From the NCBI RefSeq assembly GCF_900289145.1, contig NZ_OKQO01000006.1:124001-188000 (forward strand): a DNA stretch of 64,000 nucleotides, given 5' to 3'. This stretch comes from Neobittarella massiliensis (ex Bilen et al. 2018) (GTDB lineage: Bacteria; Bacillota; Clostridia; Oscillospirales; Ruminococcaceae). A program made the position numbers and the translations under genes. Below the pieces are notes generated by a model. The model did not search any database. It saw only the letters and a list, made by a program, of their open reading frames with translations, and was not told the origin of the DNA. Of this stretch, positions 27,653 through 36,709 are shown one piece after another. How positions within the stretch are numbered: the first letter of the stretch is position 1; each line of letters opens with the position of its first letter.

Positions 27653-28222
27653 TTATGCACCCAAAATGCCCAGGTGTTCCAGCAGGATCTTGGCGCCCAT
27701 CAGCACCAGGACCGCGCCGCCCAGCAGCTCGGCTCTCGACTTGAAGCGGGCACCAAAAATATTGCCCACCTTTACCCCTACCGCCGACAGTATAAAGGTG
27801 ATGCCGCCGATAAAGCACACCGCCGGCACGATGTCTACCTGTAAAAAGGCAAAAGTCACCCCTACCGCCAATGCGTCGATGCTGGTGGCCACCGCCAGCG
27901 GCAGCATGGCCCGGGGCCCAAACGAGCCGTCGAGCTGTTCACACTCGGCACAGCTGCGCGACTCACGGATCATGTTTACGCCGATGGCCCCCAGCAGCAC
28001 AAAGGCGATCCAGTGGTCCACGCTGGTGATGAGCGACTCGAACTGCACCCCCAAAAAGTAGCCGAGCAGCGGCATCAGCCCCTGAAAGCCGCCAAAATAC
28101 AGCCCGGTCACTGCGCAGTGCTTTATCCCGGCCCGCTTTACCGAAAGTCCTTTACAAATGGCTACGGCAAAGGCATCCATCGACAGCCCCACCGCAATGA
28201 TAAACAGCGCCCAGGTGCTCAT
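27653..28222 (-). CDS. mntP: Manganese efflux pump
   Basis: 189 residues with six hydrophobic helices in two repeats. The conserved acidic residues for metal passage are in [15 protein letters not shown] (first helix) and [15 protein letters not shown] (fourth helix), the hallmark of MntP (DUF204). It exports Mn(II) across the cytoplasmic membrane. The yybP-ykoY Mn riboswitch directly upstream, with a terminator, makes the assignment firm. No obvious terminator was found after the gene. Confidence 0.95.
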   Translation of the reverse strand: MSTWALFIIAVGLSMDAFAVAICKGLSVKRAGIKHCAVTGLYFGGFQGLMPLLGYFLGVQFESLITSVDHWIAFVLLGAIGVNMIRESRSCAECEQLDGSFGPRAMLPLAVATSIDALAVGVTFAFLQVDIVPAVCFIGGITFILSAVGVKVGNIFGARFKSRAELLGGAVLVLMGAKILLEHLGILGA

Positions 28223-28278
28223 GATCTATTACATCCTCTCTCAAAATGCTCTCTTGCCAGTACCGCCGCCGGCCCAAC

Positions 28279-28312
28279 AAAAAAGACCTACCTGCAACCA
28301 GCAGATAAGTCT
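28279..28312 (-). terminator. Riboswitch-controlled terminator of mntP
   Basis: On the minus strand a 12-bp stem (28301-28312 with its partner up to the T run; several G-U pairs) is followed by six T residues (28279-28284). Its 5' arm is the 3' strand of aptamer helix P1, so the two cannot form together. Confidence 0.88.
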
Positions 28313-28400
28313 CGTCGTTTCATACAAAGCCAGGAACTGCGTTCCAAGATGTTGGCTTCATCCCGCCGGCACCCCGGCGGCGACTACTCCCTTACGCCTG
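28302..28400 (-). promoter_or_regulatory. yybP-ykoY manganese riboswitch
   Basis: Reading the minus strand, the conserved GGGAGTAG loop (28384-28391) and GACGAGAC loop (28309-28316) face each other above helix P1 (CAG..GTAAG with CTTATCTG), with two further helices between them. This is the yybP-ykoY layout. Mn(II) binding stabilises P1 and prevents the terminator, so mntP would be switched on by manganese. Confidence 0.88.
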
Positions 28401-28403
28401 TAA

Positions 28404-28432
28404 AGCATACCCTATTTTGTCTATCCCGTCAA
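28404..28432 (-). promoter_or_regulatory. Promoter of mntP and its riboswitch
   Basis: TTGACG (28427-28432) and TATGCT (28404-28409) on the minus strand, 17 bases apart; the start site would lie at the first bases of the aptamer. Confidence 0.8.
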
Positions 28433-28505
28433 CCTCTTTTACCGCCGCCTAGCGGCCCTGCACCGCCGATCGGCCCCATAGCCCCTCAAAAAGCAGTGCG
28501 GCCAC

Positions 28506-28540
28506 CAAAAAGGCACCCGCCGCTTAAGGGCAGGTGCCTT
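28506..28540 (-). terminator. Terminator of the pyr operon
   Basis: AAGGCACC and its complement (to 28540) enclose a partly paired loop, followed on the minus strand by TTTTTGG; 25 bases after the carB stop. Confidence 0.8.
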
Positions 28541-28565
28541 CTCTATCTTACGGCAGTTGCAGTCG

Positions 28566-31500
28566 TCAGATCTTGGTGATATCCACCACGCTGATGTCCT
28601 CGATCTTCTTGCCCGAGATAAGGCAGCGCGAGAGCATATCGATGGTGTCGATAGCCGTCAGGCAGGGGATCTGGTGTTCCACCGCCTTGCGGCGGATGCG
28701 CACGCCGTCCCGCTCGGGGGTGCGGCCCTTGCTGGAGGTGGAGAACACGTAATCGATCTTGCCGCTCTCCAGCAGATCCAGCACGTTGGGCGACGGCTCG
28801 CCGATCTTGCGCACCGAGGTGGTGGCCACCATGTTTTTATTCAGTCGCAGGGCGGTGCCGCCGGTGGCGTACAGATCAAAGCCCATGGCGTCAAAGCGCT
28901 CGGCGATGGGGATGATCTCGTGCTTGTCCTGGTCGCGTACCGTGAACAGGATCCCGCCGGGCCGCTTGAATTTGTAGCCGGCTGCCGCCAGGCCCTTAAA
29001 CAGCGCGTCCTCAAAGGTCTCGGCCACGCCCAGCACCTCGCCGGTAGATTTCATCTCCGGCCCCAGTTGGGTGTCCAGATCCTTGAGCTTTTCAAAGCTG
29101 AATACCGGCACCTTTACCGCCACAAAGTCCTTTTCCGGGTAGAGCCCGGTGCCAAAGCCCATGTCGGCCAGGCGCTCACCCAGCATGCAGCGGGTGGCCA
29201 GGTCGACCATGGGCACGCCGGTCACCTTGCTGATATACGGCACCGTGCGCGAGGAGCGGGGGTTGACCTCGATGATGTACACCTTTCCCTCGTGCACCAC
29301 GTACTGGATGTTCATCAGCCCCACGATGTGCAGCTGCCGAGCCAGCCGGGCGGTGTAGTCGACGATGGTCTCTTTTACCTGCTCGCTCAGGTCCTGGCTG
29401 GGGTATACCGAGATCGAGTCGCCCGAGTGGATGCCCGCCCGCTCGATGTGCTGCATGATGCCGGGGATCAAGAAGTCCTCGCCGTCGCAGATGGCGTCCA
29501 CCTCGCACTCGATGCCGGTCAGGTATTTGTCGATGAGCACCGGGTTCTCCAGCTCGTGGGCGGTGATGATCTGCATGTACTCGGTCACGTCGGCGTCCGA
29601 GTAGGCGATGATCATGTTCTGCCCGCCCAGCACATAGGAGGGGCGCAGCAGCACCGGGTAGCCAAGCTCGCCGGCCGCCCTGATGGCCTCCTCGGTGGTG
29701 TACACCGTGTGGCCCTGGGGGCGGGGGATGCCGCAGCGCTCCAGCAGCGCGTCAAAGCGCTCTCTGTCCTCGGCCTCGTCGATGGCGTCGGGCGAGGAGC
29801 CCAGAATGTTAGCCCCCATCTTCTGCAGGTGCTTGGTCAGCTTGATGGCCGTCTGGCCGCCGAACTGCACCACCACTCCATAGGGTTTCTCGGTGGCCAG
29901 CAGGCTCTCGACGTACTCGGCGTTGAGCGGGTCGAAGTACAGCCGGTCGCCGGTGTCAAAGTCGGTGGATACCGTCTCGGGGTTGTTGTTGGCGATGATG
30001 GCCTCATACCCCTTCTCTTTCAGCGCCCAGGCGCAGTGCACACAGCAGTAGTCAAACTCGATGCCCTGCCCGATGCGGATGGGCCCCGAGCCGAAGACCA
30101 CGATCTTCTTCTTGCCGCTGTCGTGGGCGGCAATGTGCTCGGCGGCCTCGTTGTCCCCGTCAAAAGAGGAGTAGAAGTACGGCGTCTCGGCGGTGAACTC
30201 CGCCGCGCAGGTGTCCGCCATCTTGTAGTCGGCCAGCAGCTTCTCCGGGCACTCCTGCCCCGACAGCCGGCGCATGGTGGCGTCTAAAAAGCCCAGCTTC
30301 TTGGCCGCGCGGTACTTCTCCACCGTCAGCTCGCCCTCTTTCAGGGCGTTCTCCATCTTGGCTAGCTTGCCGAATTTGGCCAAAAACCACTTGTCGATCT
30401 TGGTGATGTCAAAGATCTCGTCAAACGAGATGCCGCGCTTGATGGCCTCGTACACCACGAACAGCCGCTCGTCGTCGGTGTTCGCCAGCAGTTTTACGAT
30501 CTCCTCGTCGGGCAGGTCCTCCAACTGGGGCAGCGTCAGTGTGTCCAGCCCCAACTCGATGGAGTGCACCGCCTTCATCATGGCCAGCTCAAAGTTCTGG
30601 GCGATGGCCATCACCTCGCCGGTGGCCTTCATCTGGGTGCCCAGCGTCTTTTCGGCGTACACGAACTTGTCAAAGGGCCACTTGGGGAACTTCACCACGC
30701 AGTAGTCCAGCGCCGGCTCAAAGCAGGCACAGGTCTTGCCGGTCACCGCGTTGGGGATCTCGTCCAAGCTGTAACCGATGGCTATTTTGGCCGCCACCTT
30801 GGCGATGGGGTAGCCGGTGGCCTTCGAGGCCAGCGCCGACGAGCGCGACACGCGGGGGTTCACCTCGATAACGGCGTACTCAAAGCTGTCCGGGTGCAGC
30901 GCGTACTGCACGTTGCAGCCACCCTCTATCTTTAAAGTCGAGATGATGTTTAGCGCCGACGAGCGCAGCATCTGGTACTCGCGGTCGGTCAGCGTCTGGG
31001 AGGGGGCCACCACCACGCTGTCGCCGGTGTGCACACCCACCGGGTCGATGTTCTCCATGTTGCACACGGTGATGACGTTGCCTTTTCCGTCGCGCACCAC
31101 CTCGTACTCGATCTCTTTCCAGCCCGAGATGCACTTCTCGATGAGCACCTGGGTGATGGGCGACAGCCGCAGCCCGTTGTCGCAGATCTCGTGCAGCTGC
31201 TCGGGGTCCTGGGCGATACCGCCGCCGGAGCCACCCAGCGTAAAGGCCGGCCGCACGATGACCGGGTAGCCGATGACCTCGGCAAACTCCAGCGCGTCGG
31301 GGGTGGTGTTGACCACCTTCGAGGGGATGCACGGTTCGCCGATGCTCTCCATGGTATCTTTAAAGGCCTGCCGGTCCTCGGCTTTCTTGATGGTCTCGGG
31401 GTTGGCGCCCAGCAGCTTCACGCTATTTTGCTCTAAAAAGCCCTCCTCGGCCAGCTCCATGGCCAGGTTGAGCCCGGTCTGCCCGCCCAGGGTGGGCAGT

Positions 31501-31757
31501 ACGCTGTCCGGCTTTTCCAGCAGGATGATCTTCTTTACCACTTCCGGCACCAGTGGCTCGATGTAGATCTTGTCGGCCATGGCCTTGTCGGTCATGATGG
31601 TGGCCGGGTTGGAGTTGATGAGCACCACCTCCAGCCCTTCCTCTTTCAGGGCGCGGCAGGCCTGGGTGCCGGCGTAGTCAAACTCCGCCGCCTGGCCGAT
31701 GACGATGGGGCCCGAGCCGATGACCAGCACTTTTTTGATATCTTCTCTTTTCGGCAT
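28566..31757 (-). CDS. carB: Carbamoyl-phosphate synthase large subunit
   Basis: 1063 residues, the full length of the family. Two homologous ATP-grasp synthetase halves are visible: the first begins VLVIGSGPIVIGQAAEFDYA and has GGQTGLNLA and the glycine-rich GGSGGGIAQ; the second begins IVVFGSGPIRIGQGIEFDY and has QFGGQTAIKL. An MGS-like C-terminal domain closes the protein, where UMP acts as effector in many species. It makes carbamoyl phosphate from bicarbonate, ammonia (delivered by CarA) and two ATP. Only 3 bases separate it from carA. It is the last gene of the pyr operon. Confidence 0.97.
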   Translation of the reverse strand: MPKREDIKKVLVIGSGPIVIGQAAEFDYAGTQACRALKEEGLEVVLINSNPATIMTDKAMADKIYIEPLVPEVVKKIILLEKPDSVLPTLGGQTGLNLAMELAEEGFLEQNSVKLLGANPETIKKAEDRQAFKDTMESIGEPCIPSKVVNTTPDALEFAEVIGYPVIVRPAFTLGGSGGGIAQDPEQLHEICDNGLRLSPITQVLIEKCISGWKEIEYEVVRDGKGNVITVCNMENIDPVGVHTGDSVVVAPSQTLTDREYQMLRSSALNIISTLKIEGGCNVQYALHPDSFEYAVIEVNPRVSRSSALASKATGYPIAKVAAKIAIGYSLDEIPNAVTGKTCACFEPALDYCVVKFPKWPFDKFVYAEKTLGTQMKATGEVMAIAQNFELAMMKAVHSIELGLDTLTLPQLEDLPDEEIVKLLANTDDERLFVVYEAIKRGISFDEIFDITKIDKWFLAKFGKLAKMENALKEGELTVEKYRAAKKLGFLDATMRRLSGQECPEKLLADYKMADTCAAEFTAETPYFYSSFDGDNEAAEHIAAHDSGKKKIVVFGSGPIRIGQGIEFDYCCVHCAWALKEKGYEAIIANNNPETVSTDFDTGDRLYFDPLNAEYVESLLATEKPYGVVVQFGGQTAIKLTKHLQKMGANILGSSPDAIDEAEDRERFDALLERCGIPRPQGHTVYTTEEAIRAAGELGYPVLLRPSYVLGGQNMIIAYSDADVTEYMQIITAHELENPVLIDKYLTGIECEVDAICDGEDFLIPGIMQHIERAGIHSGDSISVYPSQDLSEQVKETIVDYTARLARQLHIVGLMNIQYVVHEGKVYIIEVNPRSSRTVPYISKVTGVPMVDLATRCMLGERLADMGFGTGLYPEKDFVAVKVPVFSFEKLKDLDTQLGPEMKSTGEVLGVAETFEDALFKGLAAAGYKFKRPGGILFTVRDQDKHEIIPIAERFDAMGFDLYATGGTALRLNKNMVATTSVRKIGEPSPNVLDLLESGKIDYVFSTSSKGRTPERDGVRIRRKAVEHQIPCLTAIDTIDMLSRCLISGKKIEDISVVDITKI

Positions 31758-31760
31758 AGC

Positions 31761-32864
31761 CTATTTGCCCCCTTTTTTCATCATGTCGATAAACTCGTCA
31801 AACAGGTACGCCGTGTCTTTGGGCCCGGCGCTGGCCTCGGGGTGAAACTGCACCGTAAAGCAGTTGTACTTGCGGTAGCGGATGCCCTCCACCGTGCCGT
31901 CGTTGGCGTTCACGTGGCTCACATACCCCACGCTCTCGTCCACCGTGTCGCCGTCCACCGCGTAGCCGTGGTTTTGCGAGGTGATGTAGGTGCGGTCGTG
32001 ATCCAGATCTTTTACCGGCTGGTTGGCGCCGCGGTGGCCGTATTTTAACTTGATGGTCTTGGCCCCGGTGGCCAGCGCCGTCAGCTGGTGCCCCAGGCAG
32101 ATGCCGAATACCGGCACCCCGCTGTGCAGCAGCTTGGCGATCTCGGCGATGATGGCGGTGTTCTCCGCCGGGTCGCCCGGCCCGTTAGAGAGCATGATGC
32201 CGTCGGGCGACAGCGCCAAAATGTCCTCGGCGCTGGTGTGGCCGGGCACCACCGTCACCTGGCAGCCGCGGCTCTGCAGCGAGCGCAGGATGTTGCGCTT
32301 GTAGCCGAAATCCATCAGCACCACCCGGTAGGCCCTGTCGCCCTCGGCGGCGCCCATCTCCTGTACCTCGGTGCAGGAGACCGCCTTCACCGCGTCGACG
32401 ATAGAGAACTGCCGCAATTTTTCCAGCAGCTCCTCTCTTCTGTCCTCGCGGTACTCGGTGGTCACCACGCCGTTCATCACCCCGGCCTCCCGCAGTTTTT
32501 TGGTCAGGGTGCGGGTGGCGATCCCGCAAATCGAGACGATGCCCTCTTTTTTGAGGAACTCGTCGATGGTCATGGCCACCCTAAAGTTGGAGGGGTACTT
32601 GCACCACTCGCTCACCACGTAGCCCTGTACCCAGCTCTTCTGGGATTCCATGTCGTCGGTGTTGATGCCGTAGTTGCCGATGATGGGGTAGGTCTGCACC
32701 ACGATCTGCCCGTAGTAGGACGGGTCGGTCAGCACCTCCTGGTAGCCGGTCATGCCGGTGTTAAATACCACCTCGCCAAAGCTCTCGCCGGCAGCGCCAA
32801 AGGAATACCCCTCCAGCAGTGTGCCGTCGGCCAAGAGCAGCCAGGCTTTTTTCTGTTCGCTCAA
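31761..32864 (-). CDS. carA: Carbamoyl-phosphate synthase small (glutaminase) subunit
   Basis: 367 residues. The start is a TTG at 32864 with GGGAGG upstream. The class I glutamine amidotransferase triad is intact: nucleophile in VFGICLGHQLTALA and the His-Glu pair in FTVQFHPEASAGP. It hydrolyses glutamine and channels ammonia to CarB. It follows pyrD by 37 bases. Confidence 0.97.
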   Translation of the reverse strand: MSEQKKAWLLLADGTLLEGYSFGAAGESFGEVVFNTGMTGYQEVLTDPSYYGQIVVQTYPIIGNYGINTDDMESQKSWVQGYVVSEWCKYPSNFRVAMTIDEFLKKEGIVSICGIATRTLTKKLREAGVMNGVVTTEYREDRREELLEKLRQFSIVDAVKAVSCTEVQEMGAAEGDRAYRVVLMDFGYKRNILRSLQSRGCQVTVVPGHTSAEDILALSPDGIMLSNGPGDPAENTAIIAEIAKLLHSGVPVFGICLGHQLTALATGAKTIKLKYGHRGANQPVKDLDHDRTYITSQNHGYAVDGDTVDESVGYVSHVNANDGTVEGIRYRKYNCFTVQFHPEASAGPKDTAYLFDEFIDMMKKGGK

Positions 32865-32901
32865 ACTAGAAACCTCCCTCTCAAAGCAGGTGTTGTGTCG
32901 G

Positions 32902-33822
32902 TCATCTGCGGCCCCGAAAGCTGGGGTTGGCGGCGCCCACGATGTCGCCGATGTGGGCCAGCTTCTGCTGCTGGCAGAAGTCCTCCATCCCGCTTATGAT
33001 GTCGAGCATGGCAGTGGGGCGGGCAAAGGTGGCAGTGCCCACCTGTACCGCCCGGGCGCCGGCCATCATAAAGGCGATGGCGTCCTCGGCGCTGGCAATA
33101 CCGCCCAGGCCCACCACCGGTATCTCTACCGCGGCGCACACCTGGTACACCATGCGCAGCGCGATGGGCAGGATGGCCGGCCCCGAAAAGCCGGCGAACA
33201 CGTTGTCGAATACCGGCTTTTGGCGGTAGATGTCGATGGCCATGCCCTGAAAGGTGTTTACCAGCGACAGGCAGTCGGCCCCCGCCTGCTGGCAGGAGAG
33301 CGCCACCCCCACCAGGTCTGGCGCGTTGGGCGAAAGCTTTACCATCAGCGGTTTGTGGCAGCGGGCGCGCACCTCTTTTACCACGTGGCCGGCGGTGGCC
33401 GGCTCCATGCCAAAAGCCATACCGCCCGCCTTTACGTTGGGACAGGAGATGTTGAGCTCCAACAGGTCAAAGTCCTGGCTGTCCAGCAGCTCCACACCCT
33501 TTAAATAGCTGTCCAGGTCGTGGCCGCCCAGGTTTACGATGACCGCCGCCCCGCTCTTTTGCATAAAGGGCAGGTCCTCTTTTATAAAGGCCTCTACGCC
33601 GGGGTTTTGCAGGCCGATGGAGTTGATGAGGCCGCTGGCGGTCTCGTACACCCGCTCGCCGGTGTTGCCAAAGCGGGGCTCTAGGGTCAGCCCTTTAGAG
33701 GAGATGCCCCCCAGGCGCGAGATGTCAAAGATCTCGGCGTACTCCTTGCCAAAGCCAAAGGTGCCCGAGGCGGCAATGACCGGGTTTTTTAAGGTGACGC
33801 CGCACAGTTCGGTAGCTAGCAT
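32902..33822 (-). CDS. pyrD: Dihydroorotate dehydrogenase B, catalytic subunit
   Basis: 306 residues. FMN-binding and active-site segments include KNPVIAASGTFGFGKEY and LELNISCPNVKAGG; the catalytic base is the Cys typical of class 1 enzymes. The protein oxidises dihydroorotate to orotate and passes electrons to NAD through PyrK. The start ATG directly follows the pyrK stop, consistent with a PyrD-PyrK heterotetramer. Confidence 0.96.
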   Translation of the reverse strand: MLATELCGVTLKNPVIAASGTFGFGKEYAEIFDISRLGGISSKGLTLEPRFGNTGERVYETASGLINSIGLQNPGVEAFIKEDLPFMQKSGAAVIVNLGGHDLDSYLKGVELLDSQDFDLLELNISCPNVKAGGMAFGMEPATAGHVVKEVRARCHKPLMVKLSPNAPDLVGVALSCQQAGADCLSLVNTFQGMAIDIYRQKPVFDNVFAGFSGPAILPIALRMVYQVCAAVEIPVVGLGGIASAEDAIAFMMAGARAVQVGTATFARPTAMLDIISGMEDFCQQQKLAHIGDIVGAANPSFRGRR

Positions 33823-34557
33823 CTAAAACACCTCCTGGGCCAAAAATACCGGGCCGTCTTTGCACACGCACTTGGCACCGGCGGTGGTCTGGCAGGTGCA
33901 GCCCAAACAGGCCCCCACCCCGCAGGCCATGTGCCGCTCCAGCGACACGTAGCAGGTGGTGCCGCAGGCCATACAAGCCTTCGCCAGTTTCTCCATCATC
34001 ACCTGGGGCCCGCAGGTCAGCACAAAGTCGTAGCCGGCCGGGTCAAACAGGTCGGTCACAAAGCCCTTCTGCCCCTCGGCGCCGCTGTCGGTGGCCACCG
34101 CCACCCGCTGCACATAGGGCCTCACCAGCTCCAGCTGGTAGCTGGCGTCGCGAAAACCGGCGAAAAAGTCCACCTGGCAATCTTTTAAGCTCTTGGCTAC
34201 ATACACCATGGGCGCAAAGCCGATGCCCCCGGTCACCACCGCCACCTTGCCGCGAACTTTCTCGATGGCAAAGCCGTGGCCCACCGGGCCGGTCAGCTCC
34301 AGCTGCTCGCCGGCGCGCAGCTTCGAGAGCAGGCGGGTGCCTTTGCCGCGCACCTCGTACAAAAAGGTCACCGTGCGCCCGTCGGCGTCGCACACGCTGA
34401 TGGGCCTGGCCAGCAGCGGGCCCTCGTCGCCCCAGCCCTTGAGCATGTAAAACTGGCCCGGCTCCGGGCGGGTGGCGGTCTCTACCACCATGCGGTACAC
34501 GGTGTCGGTCACCTGGGTGTTTTCCAGTATCTTATTTCTCGTACTCTGCACAGGCAC
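33823..34557 (-). CDS. pyrK: Dihydroorotate dehydrogenase electron-transfer subunit
   Basis: 244 residues from a GTG at 34557, with GAGGAG eight bases before, inside the end of pyrF (26-base overlap). FAD/NAD-binding ferredoxin-reductase fold (ARPISVCD, GGIGFAPMVYVAKSL) and a C-terminal [2Fe-2S] Cys cluster (MACGVGACLGCTC and a final Cys) are complete. It links PyrD to NAD. Confidence 0.95.
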   Translation of the reverse strand: MPVQSTRNKILENTQVTDTVYRMVVETATRPEPGQFYMLKGWGDEGPLLARPISVCDADGRTVTFLYEVRGKGTRLLSKLRAGEQLELTGPVGHGFAIEKVRGKVAVVTGGIGFAPMVYVAKSLKDCQVDFFAGFRDASYQLELVRPYVQRVAVATDSGAEGQKGFVTDLFDPAGYDFVLTCGPQVMMEKLAKACMACGTTCYVSLERHMACGVGACLGCTCQTTAGAKCVCKDGPVFLAQEVF

Positions 34558-35416
34558 TTAAGATCTCCTCTCTGGCTTTGATGACCTCATTTCTGGCGGC
34601 GGTGGCGAAATCGCGCTCGTCGCCGGCCTTTTTGTAGGCCAGCAGCACCGCGCGGGAGGAGTTGACTACCCCGCCGTTGCGGTCTTTTAGGTAGCGGGCA
34701 ATATCCTCTGCCTTGCCGCCCTGGGCGCCGTACCCGGGGATGAGGAAGAAGGTCTTGTCGAGTTTTTTGCGGATGGTCTCGGCCTCCAGCGAGGAGGTGC
34801 CGCCGATGACCGCGCCCACGCTGGAGTACCCGCACTGGCCCATGCAGTCCACGCCGATCTCGTCCTGCAGCCGGCGTCCCACGATGTCGTAGATGGTCTC
34901 GCCGCTCTCGGAGCGGATGTACTGAAAGTCCTCTCGGCCGGGGTTGGAGGTGCGCACCAGCACGAACACGCCTTTCTCCTGCTCTTTGATGTAGGGCAGG
35001 TAGGGGGTGATGCTGTCCAGCCCCATAAACGGGCTCAGGGTCACCAGGTCGGCCTCAAAGTCGCCGGTGAAGTGGCCCTTGGCGTACATCTCGGCGGTCT
35101 TGGCGATGTCGCCGCGCTTGATGTCGGCGATGACGATCTGCCCCTTCTGGCGCAGGTAGGCCAGCGTGTCGCGGTAGGCCTGCAGCCCCTGCATCCCCAG
35201 CGACTCGTAATAGGCGATCTGCACCTTAAAGCAGCCGGCCACGTCGCAGCAGGCGTCGATGATCTGTTTATTGAAAGCGAGCACCGCCTCGCCGTCGTTT
35301 TCGCACTCGTCCCGCAGCCACTGGGGCACATACGAGATATCGGTGTCCAGGCCCACGCAGATGGGGCCCTTTTCAGCTACAGACTGGTACAGCCGGTCAA
35401 CGATCATTTTGCTCAT
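34532..35416 (-). CDS. pyrF: Orotidine 5'-phosphate decarboxylase (long type)
   Basis: 294 residues. The catalytic Lys-Asp tetrad is in VIADIKRGDIAKTAEMYA, and substrate phosphate binding is near IPGYGAQGGKAEDIA. The length and motif fit the type 2 PyrF subfamily. It makes UMP, the last step of the pathway. Confidence 0.95.
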   Translation of the reverse strand: MSKMIVDRLYQSVAEKGPICVGLDTDISYVPQWLRDECENDGEAVLAFNKQIIDACCDVAGCFKVQIAYYESLGMQGLQAYRDTLAYLRQKGQIVIADIKRGDIAKTAEMYAKGHFTGDFEADLVTLSPFMGLDSITPYLPYIKEQEKGVFVLVRTSNPGREDFQYIRSESGETIYDIVGRRLQDEIGVDCMGQCGYSSVGAVIGGTSSLEAETIRKKLDKTFFLIPGYGAQGGKAEDIARYLKDRNGGVVNSSRAVLLAYKKAGDERDFATAARNEVIKAREEILSACAEYEK

Positions 35417-35492
35417 GGTAATACGTCCTTTCTGTCGCGGGCGCCGCCCGAACCTCTATCCTCTCTGCCAAAACGGCAGTTTTTATGCTCTT

Positions 35493-36677
35493 TTAACGGC
35501 GGTAGGTCACCCGGCCGCCACGCACCGTGGCCAGCACCTGGCCGGTCAGCTCTACCCCGGCAAACGGGGTGTTGTGGCTTTTCGAGTGCAGCGCCGCCGG
35601 GTCTACCACCCAGTTTTTATCGGTGTCAACCAGCACCACGTCGCCGTCAAAGCCCGGCCGCAGTCTCCCCTTGTCGTACCCCAGCAGCTCGGCCGGGCCG
35701 CGGCTCAGCAGCGCGCTGAGCCGTTCTAGCGGCAGCTTGTTTTGTATGCACAGCTTGGTGTAGCACACCGCAAAGGCGGTCTCCAGCCCCACCATGCCCG
35801 GGGCGCCTTTTTGCTTGTCGTCGTCTGTGTGGGGGGCGTGGTCGGTGGCGATCATGTCCACCCAGCCGTCTTTTATGGCGCCGATGAGCACGTCCACATC
35901 CTCCTGCTTTCGGATGGGCGGGTTTACCCGGTAACCGCCGTCGGCAAACCAGATGTGGTGCGGCGCCACCTCGCAGGTGATGTCCACCCCCGCCTTTTTG
36001 GCGGCGATGATGTAGCGGATGGCCTCTTTGGTGCTCACGTGGCACAGGTGCAGATGGCAGCCGGTGTGCTGGGCCAGCACGATGTGCTGGGCGGTGGCGA
36101 TGTTCTCGGCCAAACGGTAGTCATACGGCGAGATATCCATGTCCTCGGCGTGGGAGAGCACCGCCATGTGGCGGCTGGCGGCAAAGCGCATGGCTCTTTC
36201 CATCACCGCGTTTTTCATCACGCCTTTGCCGTCCTCGCTGAGCAGCTTTACCCGCCCGTCCAGCTCCTGTAGGTGGCTGGTGGTCTCGCCGTCAAAGTTC
36301 TCGGTCACCGAAACGCACTGGTGCACCTGCACCAGCCCGCAGTCCGCGGCCTTTTGCAGCACCTTTTCCACCACGTCCATGTGCGAGCACACCGGGTCGG
36401 TGTTGGCCATTAAGTTCACCGCGCAGTAGCCGCCGGCCGCTGCCGCCGCGCTGCCGGTGACGATATCCTCTTTATAGGTGTAGCCCGGGTCGCGAAAATG
36501 GGCGTGCATGTCGATGAAAGCCGGCATCACCGTCATGCCCTGGGCGTCCAGCACCGCGCAGTCGGCGGCGATCTCTCCTCCCACCGCGGCGATCTTGCCG
36601 TCTCTTATCAGCAGGTCTCCCCGCCCTCTGCCGTCGCAGTCGACGAGCTGGGCGTTTTTTATCAGCAGGTCAGCCAT
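35493..36677 (-). CDS. pyrC: Dihydroorotase, type I
   Basis: 394 residues from the ATG at 36677 (GAGGGAGAGACT upstream). The metal site DMHAHFRDPGYTYKED, later HLHLCHVSTKEAI and the catalytic Asp in MIATDHAPHT are all present, identifying the PyrC class I (AllB-like) enzyme with a binuclear zinc centre. It closes carbamoyl aspartate to dihydroorotate. It begins 32 bases after pyrB. Confidence 0.96.
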   Translation of the reverse strand: MADLLIKNAQLVDCDGRGRGDLLIRDGKIAAVGGEIAADCAVLDAQGMTVMPAFIDMHAHFRDPGYTYKEDIVTGSAAAAAGGYCAVNLMANTDPVCSHMDVVEKVLQKAADCGLVQVHQCVSVTENFDGETTSHLQELDGRVKLLSEDGKGVMKNAVMERAMRFAASRHMAVLSHAEDMDISPYDYRLAENIATAQHIVLAQHTGCHLHLCHVSTKEAIRYIIAAKKAGVDITCEVAPHHIWFADGGYRVNPPIRKQEDVDVLIGAIKDGWVDMIATDHAPHTDDDKQKGAPGMVGLETAFAVCYTKLCIQNKLPLERLSALLSRGPAELLGYDKGRLRPGFDGDVVLVDTDKNWVVDPAALHSKSHNTPFAGVELTGQVLATVRGGRVTYRR

Positions 36678-36709
36678 AGTCTCTCCCTCCCGGTCAAAAG
36701 CGGCGCCGG

